Notes: generated by a model not told the origin, from the sequence alone. Counted from the first letter of the stretch, positions 18,701 through 25,933 are shown. The stretch is DNA of 64,000 nucleotides from Phycisphaerales bacterium (GCA_019744815.1 JAIEUA010000008.1:124001-188000), one strand, 5' to 3'. Made by a program: numbers and translations.

Positions 18701-19720
18701 AACGACGCCAGCGGACTGCTCGAGGGCAACAGCCCTTTCCAGGTCGTCTGGCTGCCCGACGACCAGCGCGACACGAAGCTGGAGCACGTGCGTGAGAAGG
18801 CAACCGGCCTGAAGCGCGTGCCGCCGGTGATCTTCGAGGGCAATCTGCCGTCGGATCTCGCTCGCAACCATGGGCTGCAGGAGCTGCTTGAGACCCCCGT
18901 TCCGGCGCTCAAGGCTCCGACGCGGGTGTGGTTCGGCGACGCGGTGTCGATCAAGGATCCGACCTTTGCGACCTTCCGGCCGCAGAGCGGATGCAACGTG
19001 CTGATCGTCGGCCAGAACGAGCGGGCGGCGTACGGCCTGCTCGTCGGCGCGGGCGTCGCGATCGCGGCCCGGCATCGCGCGCCGGTGGGCGGGTTGGCGC
19101 GGCTCACGATCCTTGAGGGGCCGAGCCCGGAGTCCGATGGTGTGTCGCCCACGGTCGATCTTGCCGGGCGGCTCGGGCCGCTCGCGCGGCACGCGACGGG
19201 GCGGCAGATCGACGCGGCGATCGCCGATCTGCACGCCGAGATGGAGCGGCGTCGCGGCGGTGAGGGCGGTGAGAGCGCGGGGGGGCACGAGCCGCTGTTC
19301 CTGCTCGTCCATGGCCTGCACCGCATGCGTGCCCTCCGCAAGGCCGAGGATGACTACTCGTTCTCGGCGAGTGAAGACGCCGCACCCAAGCCCGACAAGC
19401 AGTTCGCCGAGATCCTCCGCGAGGGACCGACGGTCGGGGTTCATGCGATCGTGTGGTGCGACAACGTCGCGAACCTCGAACGCGCGATCGATCGGCGCGG
19501 CGTGCGGGAGTTCGATCTCCGCATCCTCTTCCAGATGAGCGGCGGCGATTCCTCCAACTTGATCGACTCTCCACACGCCCAGAGCCTTGGGCAGAACCGG
19601 GCGTTGCTGTACAGCGAAGAGACGGGGACGTTTGAGAAGTTCCGGCCGTATGCGCCGGCGACGAAGGAGACGCTGGATCGGATGCTTGCCCGCGTTGCTC
19701 CGGTACCAGGTACGGCGTGA
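15791..19720 (+). CDS. membrane FtsK/SpoIIIE-type ATPase, EssC/EccC-like
   Basis: 1309 residues from ATG 15791. Order: coiled coil (about 30-185), two membrane helices (219-240, 243-268), second coiled coil (285-415), a degenerate ATPase-like region (about 460-720), an intact FtsK/SpoIIIE domain with Walker A GRTGSGKST (767-775) and Walker B LLIVDEF (D880, E881), and a third domain whose P-loop is lost (VLIVGQNERAA near 1074). Two helices followed by three serial ATPase-type domains is the plan of type VII secretion motors, but the coiled coils replace the FHA domains of EssC. The neighbours include WXG100-type proteins. It probably drives their export. Base composition of the plus strand changes from C-rich to G-rich along the gene. 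Confidence 0.88.
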   Translation: MADPIRLQPERALLRALQPLVLHRSDVQRQIDLEQKQALAAAEMEHRKRTQTIRESADAALAKMARDHETVMAALAARLDKHIVDAEAARERELAKFAIGLGELERRAETQAEEARWLADTVGESTIRKANLSHEQASKAIKSRRDDLEVARDRANQILQRIGRVVEPLAEPAANEAAAADNTIDAPTLESLDAAAVDVATKVHAVDAAVNPFWLRGEGIALAVLAFAAAGGTAGAFAVQPLVVRNVGIGIAAGLVLAVVFLAIVRSLARRRVEPAVAALKAAIASTAALLNEAQEITDQNRDRVVRRMKASRSKETAAAVARLDEAKGKYERRRNVEEPELRRSLEERVSFVKDRKERKLREAETAYQQSVQRREQARDVDLMEVDSQREMAIERANRDAAARFAALREQWLRDGNDLLAQGHRLSRASASEAPDWPGLLTREPIKESSDLIRFGWTRVDLAAMPGGLPGEGELTLEHDTSLRLPLHLDLRGSGSLVIHATPDTREKALDAVRGTMLRLLTQLPPGKVRFTMLDPVALGQSFAGFMHLADDEPLIVGDRIWTEPKHIEQKLSDLTEHMEQVIQKYLRNEFSSIQEYNAEAGEIAEPFRFLVIADFPANFNEAAAKRLASIVASGPRCGVFTLIVTDSRVKPPSWLTMADIERGATVLTMKPDGPVAKVDELARWPIDLEAAPRDDEFVTLIRHIGAISKDSSRVQVPFQSIAPTDAEVWSRDSAKEIAIPIGRSGATKVQSLVLGRGTAQHALIAGRTGSGKSTLLHAIITSLALWYSPDQAEVYLVDFKKGVEFKTYASNQLPHARVIAVESEREFGLSVLRRLDAELTRRGTIFRDLGVQDLAGYRGTLKGSEKPADPMPRTLLIVDEFQEFFVEDDKIAQEAMLLLDRLVRQGRAFGMHVILGSQTIGGAYSLARSTIGQMGVRVALQCSESDSYLILSEDNPAARLLTRPGEAIYNDASGLLEGNSPFQVVWLPDDQRDTKLEHVREKATGLKRVPPVIFEGNLPSDLARNHGLQELLETPVPALKAPTRVWFGDAVSIKDPTFATFRPQSGCNVLIVGQNERAAYGLLVGAGVAIAARHRAPVGGLARLTILEGPSPESDGVSPTVDLAGRLGPLARHATGRQIDAAIADLHAEMERRRGGEGGESAGGHEPLFLLVHGLHRMRALRKAEDDYSFSASEDAAPKPDKQFAEILREGPTVGVHAIVWCDNVANLERAIDRRGVREFDLRILFQMSGGDSSNLIDSPHAQSLGQNRALLYSEETGTFEKFRPYAPATKETLDRMLARVAPVPGTA

Positions 19721-19882
19721 AGCTCCATGGAGTAAGCCTTGGGGTTGAAGAGTGCGGAGCGTCCGCAACGAGCGTTGAGGGTTGGGTGTTGGAAGGAGAC
19801 CCACTCGCTTACGCTCGGGGCTCGTCAAGGCACCTGCGCTCTCGGGCGAGCGACCGGGTTGTGATGCCGTAAACTCAGGCCT

Positions 19883-20788
19883 ATGCCCGGCGATGTGTCC
19901 GCCAACTCCGAGGCCATCATCCGCTACCGCGGTGTGACGTTCTCCTATGACCGGTCGGATTCCAGTGTTGCTCCCGCGCTTGATCGTGTGACTCTTGATA
20001 TCCGGCGCGGGGAGCGGCTGGGGATCTTGGGTCCTAATGGTGGTGGCAAGTCGACGCTGTTGAAGCTGACGTTGGGGTTGCTGACGGGTGCCAGCGGGAC
20101 GATCGAGATCGAGGGGCTTGATCCGCACGCGGCGGCTTCGCGGCGGTTGATCGGGTACGTGCCGCAGCGGGTCGAGGCGGAGCTGGCGTTTCCGATCTCG
20201 GCGCGGCATGCGGCGTCGATGGCGGCAACGCTGGGCTGCTCGGCGTTTGGCGGCGTGCCGCGGGAGATCCGGGAGCGGGTGGAGCGGGCGCTTGAGGTCG
20301 TCGGGGCGAGCGGCTTTGCTGACAAGCCGGTCGGGCGTCTTTCCGGCGGGCAGCTGCAGCGGGTGATGATCGCGCGGGCGCTCGCGAGCAACGCGAAGAT
20401 TCTGCTGTTGGATGAGCCGACTGTTGGCATTGATCCGGCCGGGCAGCGGCAGTTCGCTGAGTTGATTGCACGTCTGCACGATGAGCTGGGGCTGACCACG
20501 GTTGTGGTGAGCCATGATCTGCGCACGGTGGCCGCGTCGTGCGATCGGGTGGCTTGCTTGGCGCGGACGCTGCACTATCACGATTCGCCGCAGGGCTTGA
20601 CACCGGCGGTGCTCGCCGAGGTGTTCCGGCACGATGCCGCCGCGGTCTTTGGTGATCTGCATGTCGATGCGCACCGGGCCAGCGAGTGCGGGCATGACCA
20701 CGGCCACGACCACGGGCACGATCACGGGCATACTCACGACCATTCGCACCATCACGACCACCCGGGCGGTGGGGGAGGGAAGCCGTGA
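19883..20788 (+). CDS. zinc/manganese-type ABC transporter ATPase with His-rich tail
   Basis: 301 residues. A single ABC domain with Walker A GPNGGGKST, signature LSGGQLQR, Walker B LLLDEP and H-loop SHD. Similarity is to ZnuC/MntB-type ATPases of high-affinity Zn/Mn uptake. The C-terminus (about 267-296) is a His/Asp/Gly tract with 13 histidines, probably binding zinc or nickel and giving feedback on transport. The start ATG 19883 has TAAACT 7 nt upstream. The stop overlaps the permease start by 4 bp. No solute-binding protein gene is adjacent, so it must be encoded elsewhere. The metal is inferred, not proven. Confidence 0.9.
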   Translation: MPGDVSANSEAIIRYRGVTFSYDRSDSSVAPALDRVTLDIRRGERLGILGPNGGGKSTLLKLTLGLLTGASGTIEIEGLDPHAAASRRLIGYVPQRVEAELAFPISARHAASMAATLGCSAFGGVPREIRERVERALEVVGASGFADKPVGRLSGGQLQRVMIARALASNAKILLLDEPTVGIDPAGQRQFAELIARLHDELGLTTVVVSHDLRTVAASCDRVACLARTLHYHDSPQGLTPAVLAEVFRHDAAAVFGDLHVDAHRASECGHDHGHDHGHDHGHTHDHSHHHDHPGGGGGKP

Positions 20789-22143
20789 AGACCTGGCAGT
20801 ACCTCACCGACCCGGTCTTGCGGGAGATCTTCGTGCCTCCCGTGCTCGCGGGATTGGCGATCGCGCTCTTTGGCGGCGTGCTCAGCACGCTGGTCGTCAT
20901 GAAGCGGCTTGCCTTCATCGGGCAGGGGATCAGCCACGCGGCGTTCGGCGGGATTGGTGTCGCGTATGTGCTGGGCCTCGGCGCTGTCACCGGCGCGGGC
21001 GCGTTGTCGCTGCAGTTCGCGATCGTCTTCGCGTTCTGTTTGCTCGCCGCGTTGCAGGTCGGGTTCCTCACGCACAGCGAGTCGGGGCGTGGCTCGACCG
21101 GCAAGTCGCAGAGCGATACGGCGATCGGCATCGTGCTGGTCGCTTCGATGGCGATCGGCTCGCTCCTGCTCCACATCGCCGAGCGGAACGGCAAGGTTGC
21201 CACGGTCTCCTGGGAGAGCCTGCTGTTCGGCTCGCTGATCAATATCGATATGACGTACGCCGTGGTCGCTTGGGGCGTCGCGGCGGTGATCTTCGCGGTG
21301 CTCTTCGTGCTGCGCCGGCCGCTGGTCTTCTGGGCGTTCGACGAGCCCACCGCCGCGGCGTTCGGGGTGCGGGTGGGGCTGATGCGTCTGGTCTTGCTGG
21401 TGCTGCTCGCGCTCGCCACGGTCACGGCGATGAAGCTCGCGGGCGTCGTGCTCGCTACTGCGATGCTCGTGCTTCCGGCTGCGGCCGCGGTGCAGTTCAG
21501 TGCTTCGGCTGCACGCGTGCTGGGGCTGTCGCTGGTCTTCGCTGTTGCTTCTGTGCTGATCGGGGTGGTGCTGAGCTTCGAGTTCGATTGGCCGACTGGC
21601 GCGAGCATCGTGCTGACGCTGGCGGCGATCTTCGGGGTGGGATGGGGACGTGCGCGGGTGAGCGGAGGGTGATTGGGTTGGGGGTTCGGGGGTTTGCTGA
21701 TTCGATGGGAGCGTTGGCACTGCCCGGCCCCGAGCGTCCGGGCAGTGGCACCCGCGCGTGGGGGGATTGGTGGCGTGCGGGGCGCGGAGGATGCTGGTGG
21801 CGGATTTGCGGCGGATCTCGCGGGCGGCGAGGATGGTGGTGTCGGTCTCGACGTTGGGGGTGGTGAGCAGGCGGAGGGTGTGGAGGGCGGCGGCGGTGGC
21901 GGAGGCGCGGAGGATGGCGACGCGCTGCGACTCGGCGGCGGCGAGGTCTTCGAGGAGTGACCGGGCTTTCTCGGTGCGGAGGATGTCGATGACGGCGAGC
22001 GCGGAGACGTTCGCCTGGGCCGCGATCTGGGCGACGGAGAGGGCCTCGTCGAGGAAGAGGGTCATCACGTCGTTGAACAGCTCGCGGTCGTCGTCGGACT
22101 CGCTGGGGGTTGGCTGGGTGGGCTGGTTCGGCTGGTGCGACAT
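20752..22143 (-). CDS. helix-turn-helix protein; ORF end unnaturally extended
   Basis: ATG 22143 has GGAG at 7-nt spacing. Only the first about 125 residues look like a real protein: LSVAQIAAQANVSALAVIDIL is a helix-turn-helix, followed by helices (AAAESQRVAILRASATAAALHTLRLL) reminiscent of small planctomycete phage-terminase-like or regulator proteins. From about residue 130 the frame runs through palindromic element B and then antisense to the whole ZnuB gene, giving Pro/Arg-rich junk to a stop at 20752. The natural stop was probably displaced by the element. Divergent from mfd. Functional boundaries are therefore uncertain; the HTH part is well supported. Confidence 0.45.
   Translation of the reverse strand: MSHQPNQPTQPTPSESDDDRELFNDVMTLFLDEALSVAQIAAQANVSALAVIDILRTEKARSLLEDLAAAESQRVAILRASATAAALHTLRLLTTPNVETDTTILAAREIRRKSATSILRAPHATNPPTRGCHCPDARGRAVPTLPSNQQTPEPPTQSPSAHPRTSPSHPEDRRQRQHDARASRPIELEAQHHPDQHRSNSEDQRQPQHACSRSTELHRGRSRKHEHRSSEHDARELHRRDRGEREQHQQDQTHQPHPHPERRGGGLVERPEDQRPAQHEEHREDHRRDAPSDHGVRHIDIDQRAEQQALPGDRGNLAVPLGDVEQERADRHRSDQHDADRRIALRLAGRATPRLAVREEPDLQRGEQTEREDDRELQRQRARAGDSAEAQHIRDTNPAERRVADPLPDEGKPLHDDQRAEHAAKERDRQSREHGRHEDLPQDRVGEVLPGLHGFPPPPPGWS
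20785..21672 (+). CDS. ZnuB/MntC-type ABC permease
   Basis: 295 residues from GTG 20785, overlapping the ATPase stop by 4 bp. Multiple hydrophobic segments (about eight) and the ABC-3 family pattern: an early LVVMKRLAFIGQGISHAAFGGIG motif, the LLFGSL segment and the C-terminal GVVLATAMLVLPAAAA helix. It forms the membrane channel of a zinc- or manganese-type importer with the preceding ATPase. The antisense helix-turn-helix ORF overlaps it from the opposite strand, but this frame has normal composition and is the real gene. Confidence 0.92.
   Translation: MKTWQYLTDPVLREIFVPPVLAGLAIALFGGVLSTLVVMKRLAFIGQGISHAAFGGIGVAYVLGLGAVTGAGALSLQFAIVFAFCLLAALQVGFLTHSESGRGSTGKSQSDTAIGIVLVASMAIGSLLLHIAERNGKVATVSWESLLFGSLINIDMTYAVVAWGVAAVIFAVLFVLRRPLVFWAFDEPTAAAFGVRVGLMRLVLLVLLALATVTAMKLAGVVLATAMLVLPAAAAVQFSASAARVLGLSLVFAVASVLIGVVLSFEFDWPTGASIVLTLAAIFGVGWGRARVSGG
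21712..21754. repeat. palindromic interspersed element, copy B
   Basis: TGGCACTGCCCGG pairs with CCGGGCAGTGGCA with one mismatch. The outer arms and the flank GCGT...CACCCG match copy A in reverse orientation, while the inner stem is different but still paired. It lies between znuB-like and the HTH gene, inside the extended HTH reading frame. Confidence 0.8.
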
Positions 22144-22167
22144 GGGACGCTCCGAAAAAGCGGGCTC

Positions 22168-22173
22168 TCTATA
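22168..22173 (-). promoter_or_regulatory. candidate -10 box of the HTH gene within a palindrome
   Basis: TATAGA on the minus strand lies 24 nt before the ATG at 22143 and inside the perfect palindrome CTCTATAGAG (22167-22176). The palindrome could also be an operator. No clear -35. Confidence 0.35.
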
Positions 22174-22196
22174 GAGGGACGGAGCGACGCGTCTGT

Positions 22197-22235
22197 GCGC
22201 ACAACGCCGACGGTTGGGGCGCACAACGGTGACGG
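22197..22235. promoter_or_regulatory. two 17-bp direct repeats, possible operator
   Basis: GCGCACAACGCCGACGG (22197) and GCGCACAACGGTGACGG (22219) differ at two positions and start 22 bp apart, about two helical turns. They lie in the 289-bp divergent region between the HTH gene and mfd, upstream of both, so a DNA-binding protein could regulate either gene. Apart from this and the palindrome the region shows nothing further. Confidence 0.4.
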
Positions 22236-22432
22236 TGCGCGGGGGGCGGCGTTGACGGAAGTGATGGGCGTGGATGAGGTTGGAACGATTTTGAGGAAAT
22301 CTGGGAGGGGGTTGGCGGGGACGCGGGGGTTATGATCGCGTCAGAACCTGAGCGGCGGCCCCGGATCGGTGTGCGATCTGTTGGGCGTGCGCCTGCGCGC
22401 GTGGAACGCGATCGAAACGGAAGTGGGCGACG

Positions 22433-25400
22433 ATGGTGAAGACGGAAGCGAGCGCGGGGGTTGGTGGGGGTGGTGGGGGAGAGGCGATCTCGGTGATCGC
22501 GGGGGATGGCGCGCTGGTGCGGTTGGCGGAGGAGGCGGCGGCGGGGCGGCGGATTGTGGCGGCGGGGTGGAGCGGGTCGTCGGCGGGGATGACGGCGGCG
22601 GCGTTGGCGCGGGTGACGGGGCGGACGGTGGTGCTGGTGTGCGCGCACGTGGACGACGCGGACGAGACGCTGGATGAGCTGCGGTCGATGGGGGTGCGTG
22701 CGGTGCGGCTGCCGGCGCTGGAGGCGATGCCGGGGGAGGGGGCGGCGGTGCCGCTGGCGTTGGCGGAGCGGTTGGTGCTGGCGCGGGCGGCGGCGAGCGG
22801 AGAGGTTGCGGGGGTGGTGATCGCGCCGATTCAGGCGTTGATGCAGTCGGTGCCGCGGGCGGGGAGGGCGGAGGGTTTGATCCGGACGATCGCGAAGGGG
22901 GAGGAGATCGCGCCGGGGATGCTGCTGGATTGGCTGGATCGCGCGGGGTACTCGCGGGTGGAGGCGATCGAGGAGCCGGGCGAGTTTGCGCTGCGGGGCG
23001 GGATTCTGGACATCTTTCCGGCGGGCGATGGTGCGGCGCCGGTGCGGCTGGATTTCTTCGGCGACACGGTGGAGCGGATCAACGAGGTGGACCTGGAGAC
23101 GATGGGGTCGGACCGGGTGGTGGAGCGGGTGGAGCTGGTGGCGGCGGATGCGCGGATGCTGGTGCCGAGCGATGACGGGGTGAACTTTCTGGAGCTGCTC
23201 TCGCGGGACTCTGTGGCGGTGCTGCACGAGACGATGGAGGTGGTGGAGCAGGGGCGTGGGTACTACGAGCGGCTGGTGGAGAGCAAGGGGTTCTATGGAC
23301 CGCCTGCGGTGCTGAAGGTGCTGGAGTCGCGGTTCGCGTCGATGATCGAGCTGAATCAGTTCTCGAGCGGTGCGAGCGGGGCGGACGTGCGGATCGATCT
23401 GCCGGTGCGGGCGCTGGACGCGTTTGACAAGGACGCGGCGATCGCGATGAAGGAGTTGACGGGGCTGGTGGAGGGCGTTGGGAAGGTCGCGGAGCGGGCG
23501 ATCGTGTTCTGTCAGAACGAGGGGGAGCGGCAGCGGTTCCGGGAGCTGTTGGCGGCGAGCGAGGCGAGCGCGGGAGTGGCGGGGCGGATCGAGAGCGTGG
23601 TGGAGTATCTGCACCGGGGGTTTGTGTGGGGCGAGGAGATTCGTGGAGAGGCCGACCAAAGCACAAAGGCAAACCCACCCCCAACCCCCTCCCTCGGGGA
23701 GGGGGCTTCAAGGCATTCTGCTTCTGTCGCCTTGGTGCCGTATCACGAGCTGTTGAACCGGTTCACGGTGCGGCGGCGTGCGAGCAAGCTGCGGTCGAAC
23801 CGGGCGCTGGACACGTTTCTGGATTTTCAGGCGGGCGAGTACGTGGTGCATCAGGACCACGGGATCGCGCGGTTTTTGGGGCTGACGCTGCAGAAGCCGC
23901 GGGAGCTGCCGGGGAAGAGCGCGAGCGCGGCGCTGTTGGCGGCGGGGATCGAGAAGAAGAAGGCGAAGGAGCAGGAGGCGGAGGAGTTTCTGACGCTGGA
24001 GTTTGCGGGCGGGGCGAAGCTGCACGTGCCGGCGGTGCAGATTGATCTGGTGCAGAAGTACGTGGGCGGGTACGGCGGGAAGCCGACGCTGAGCACGCTG
24101 GGGGGGACGCGGTGGAAGGGGCAGAAGGAGCGGACGAGCGAGAGCGTGAAGGACCTGGCGGCGGAGATGCTGCGGGTGCGGGCGGCGCGGGAGGCGATGC
24201 CGGGGATCGCGTATCCGCCGGACACGGCGTGGCAGAAGGAGTTTGAGGAAGAGTTCCCGTACGAGGAGACGGAGGATCAGGTCTCGGGGCTGAACGCGAT
24301 CAAGCAGGACATGGGGCGGACGAGGCCGATGGACCGGTTGATCTGCGGCGATGTGGGGTTTGGTAAGACAGAACTGGCGATCCGTGCGGCGTTCAAGGCG
24401 TGCGAGTTTGGCAAGCAGGTGGCGGTGCTGGTGCCGACGACGGTTCTGGCGGAGCAGCACGAGCGGACGTTCCGGTCGCGGTTCGCGGGGTATCCGTTCC
24501 GGGTGGAAAGCTTGTCGCGTTTCAAGTCCGACGGCGAGGCGCGGGAGGTGCTGGAGAAGCTGCGCAAGGGGCATGTGGATGTGGTGATCGGGACGCACCG
24601 GATCTTGTCGAAGGATGTGGTGTTCGCGGATCTGGGGCTGGTGATCGTGGACGAGGAGCAGCGGTTCGGGGTGGAGCACAAGGAGTCGCTGCTGCGGCTG
24701 CGTTTGACGGTGGACGTGCTGACGCTGTCGGCGACGCCGATCCCGCGGACGTTGCACATGGCGATGCTGGGGATCCGGGATATCTCGTCGCTGACGACGC
24801 CGCCGCTGGATCGAAGGGCGATTGTGACGGAGGTGATCCCGTACAACGAGCGGCGGATTCAGCAGGCGATTGCACGCGAGCTGTCGCGGGATGGGCAGGT
24901 GTTCTACGTGCACAACCGGGTGGGGGACATCAAGTCGATCGCGGATGATGTGCAGCGGATGGCGCCGGAGGCGAAGATCGTGATCGGGCACGGGCAGATG
25001 AGCCCGCACGAGCTTGAGCAGGTGATGCTGACGTTCATGCGTGGGCCGTCGAAGGACGGGGGCGCGGACATCCTGGTGAGCACGACGATCATCGAGTCGG
25101 GGATTGATATCCCGACGGCGAACACGATGATCATCGACAACGCGGACCGGTTCGGGCTGGCGGAATTGCACCAGTTGCGCGGGCGGGTGGGGCGGAGCAA
25201 GAACCGCGGGTATTGCTATTTGTTGTTGCCGCCGGAGCGGAGCGTGAAGGACATCGCGCGGAAGCGGCTGCGGGCGATCGAGCAGTACTCGATGCTGGGG
25301 GCGGGGTTCAAGATCGCGATGCGGGATCTGGAGATTCGCGGGGCGGGTAACATTCTGGGCGCGGAGCAGTCGGGGCACATCGCGGCGGTGGGGTATGACA

Positions 25401-25933
25401 TGTATTGCCGGCTGTTGGAGCAGTCGGTGCATGAGCTCAAGAACGAGGTGCCGCAGGCGCCGCCGAGCAGCGTGAGCATTGAGATCGGCTTGTCGGCGAG
25501 TATTCCCAAGCCGTATGTGCCGAGTGATCAGAGGCGGCTGGAGGCGTATCGGCGGATCGCGACGGCGGGGACGCGGGAGGCGTTGGAGCAGGTGAAGGCG
25601 GACCTGACGAGCGCGTACGGGGAGCCGCCGAAGCAGGTGTACCGGTTGTTGCACTTGGCGGAGGTGCGGGCGGCGGCGGTGAAGTATGGGGTGCGATCGA
25701 TCAGCGTGCGGGACAAGGACGTGATCTTCAAAACGGCGATGGCGAAGCAGTTGGCGGAGGCGCTGAGCAAGACGCCGGCGGAACTGGCGAAGGCGGGGAA
25801 AGCGCTGCAAGTGCAGGTGACGGTGCTGGCTAGCAAGCACGCGGGGGAGCTGGCGGAGGTGTACTTCCGGCCGCCGGAGAAGTATCTGGAGCCGGAGACG
25901 CTGTTGAATGTTTTGCGGAAGAGGTTGGGGTGA
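22433..25933 (+). CDS. mfd: transcription-repair coupling factor Mfd
   Basis: 1166 residues, normal for Mfd. An N-terminal UvrB-like region precedes the RNA polymerase-interacting domain and the RecG-like translocase with Walker A G642-F-G-K645-T, DEEQ (740-743), TATPIPRTL and QLRGRVGRS motifs. The C-terminal TRCF domain ends LYF-like in VLRKRLG. It removes stalled RNA polymerase and recruits UvrA in transcription-coupled repair. Odd: residues about 404-435 (bases 23641-23735) form an in-frame insertion containing a GC-rich palindrome, translated as a Pro-rich loop (NPPPTPSLGEGAS), where other Mfd proteins have a short linker. Start ATG 22433 gives a Gly-rich N-terminus; a later start is possible. 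Confidence 0.96.
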   Translation: MVKTEASAGVGGGGGGEAISVIAGDGALVRLAEEAAAGRRIVAAGWSGSSAGMTAAALARVTGRTVVLVCAHVDDADETLDELRSMGVRAVRLPALEAMPGEGAAVPLALAERLVLARAAASGEVAGVVIAPIQALMQSVPRAGRAEGLIRTIAKGEEIAPGMLLDWLDRAGYSRVEAIEEPGEFALRGGILDIFPAGDGAAPVRLDFFGDTVERINEVDLETMGSDRVVERVELVAADARMLVPSDDGVNFLELLSRDSVAVLHETMEVVEQGRGYYERLVESKGFYGPPAVLKVLESRFASMIELNQFSSGASGADVRIDLPVRALDAFDKDAAIAMKELTGLVEGVGKVAERAIVFCQNEGERQRFRELLAASEASAGVAGRIESVVEYLHRGFVWGEEIRGEADQSTKANPPPTPSLGEGASRHSASVALVPYHELLNRFTVRRRASKLRSNRALDTFLDFQAGEYVVHQDHGIARFLGLTLQKPRELPGKSASAALLAAGIEKKKAKEQEAEEFLTLEFAGGAKLHVPAVQIDLVQKYVGGYGGKPTLSTLGGTRWKGQKERTSESVKDLAAEMLRVRAAREAMPGIAYPPDTAWQKEFEEEFPYEETEDQVSGLNAIKQDMGRTRPMDRLICGDVGFGKTELAIRAAFKACEFGKQVAVLVPTTVLAEQHERTFRSRFAGYPFRVESLSRFKSDGEAREVLEKLRKGHVDVVIGTHRILSKDVVFADLGLVIVDEEQRFGVEHKESLLRLRLTVDVLTLSATPIPRTLHMAMLGIRDISSLTTPPLDRRAIVTEVIPYNERRIQQAIARELSRDGQVFYVHNRVGDIKSIADDVQRMAPEAKIVIGHGQMSPHELEQVMLTFMRGPSKDGGADILVSTTIIESGIDIPTANTMIIDNADRFGLAELHQLRGRVGRSKNRGYCYLLLPPERSVKDIARKRLRAIEQYSMLGAGFKIAMRDLEIRGAGNILGAEQSGHIAAVGYDMYCRLLEQSVHELKNEVPQAPPSSVSIEIGLSASIPKPYVPSDQRRLEAYRRIATAGTREALEQVKADLTSAYGEPPKQVYRLLHLAEVRAAAVKYGVRSISVRDKDVIFKTAMAKQLAEALSKTPAELAKAGKALQVQVTVLASKHAGELAEVYFRPPEKYLEPETLLNVLRKRLG
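23657..23716. repeat. palindromic element inserted in frame in mfd
   Basis: The core hairpin CCCCCTCCC (23685-23693) pairs with GGGAGGGGG (23697-23705). Surrounding A/C-rich sequence is unlike the G-rich codon use of mfd, and the whole insert keeps the reading frame open. Its composition resembles the CCCCTCTCC...GGGGAGGGG palindrome at 42361. Confidence 0.7.

Noticed and set aside
19721..19882. Zur-type operator upstream of the zinc transporter
   Set aside because: No AT-rich palindrome of the Zur type is visible; only a small GCGGA/TCCGC hairpin near 19775.
14399..20761. 2120-codon minus-strand ORF across the type VII-like locus
   Set aside because: Antisense to the FtsK/SpoIIIE ATPase and other supported genes; its N-terminal part is Arg/Pro/Gln-rich and the rest is low-complexity Gly/Leu/Ala/Asp sequence without domains.
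18000..22500. DnaA-box cluster at the skew switch
   Set aside because: No match to TTATCCACA or close variants was noticed, so no origin feature is annotated.
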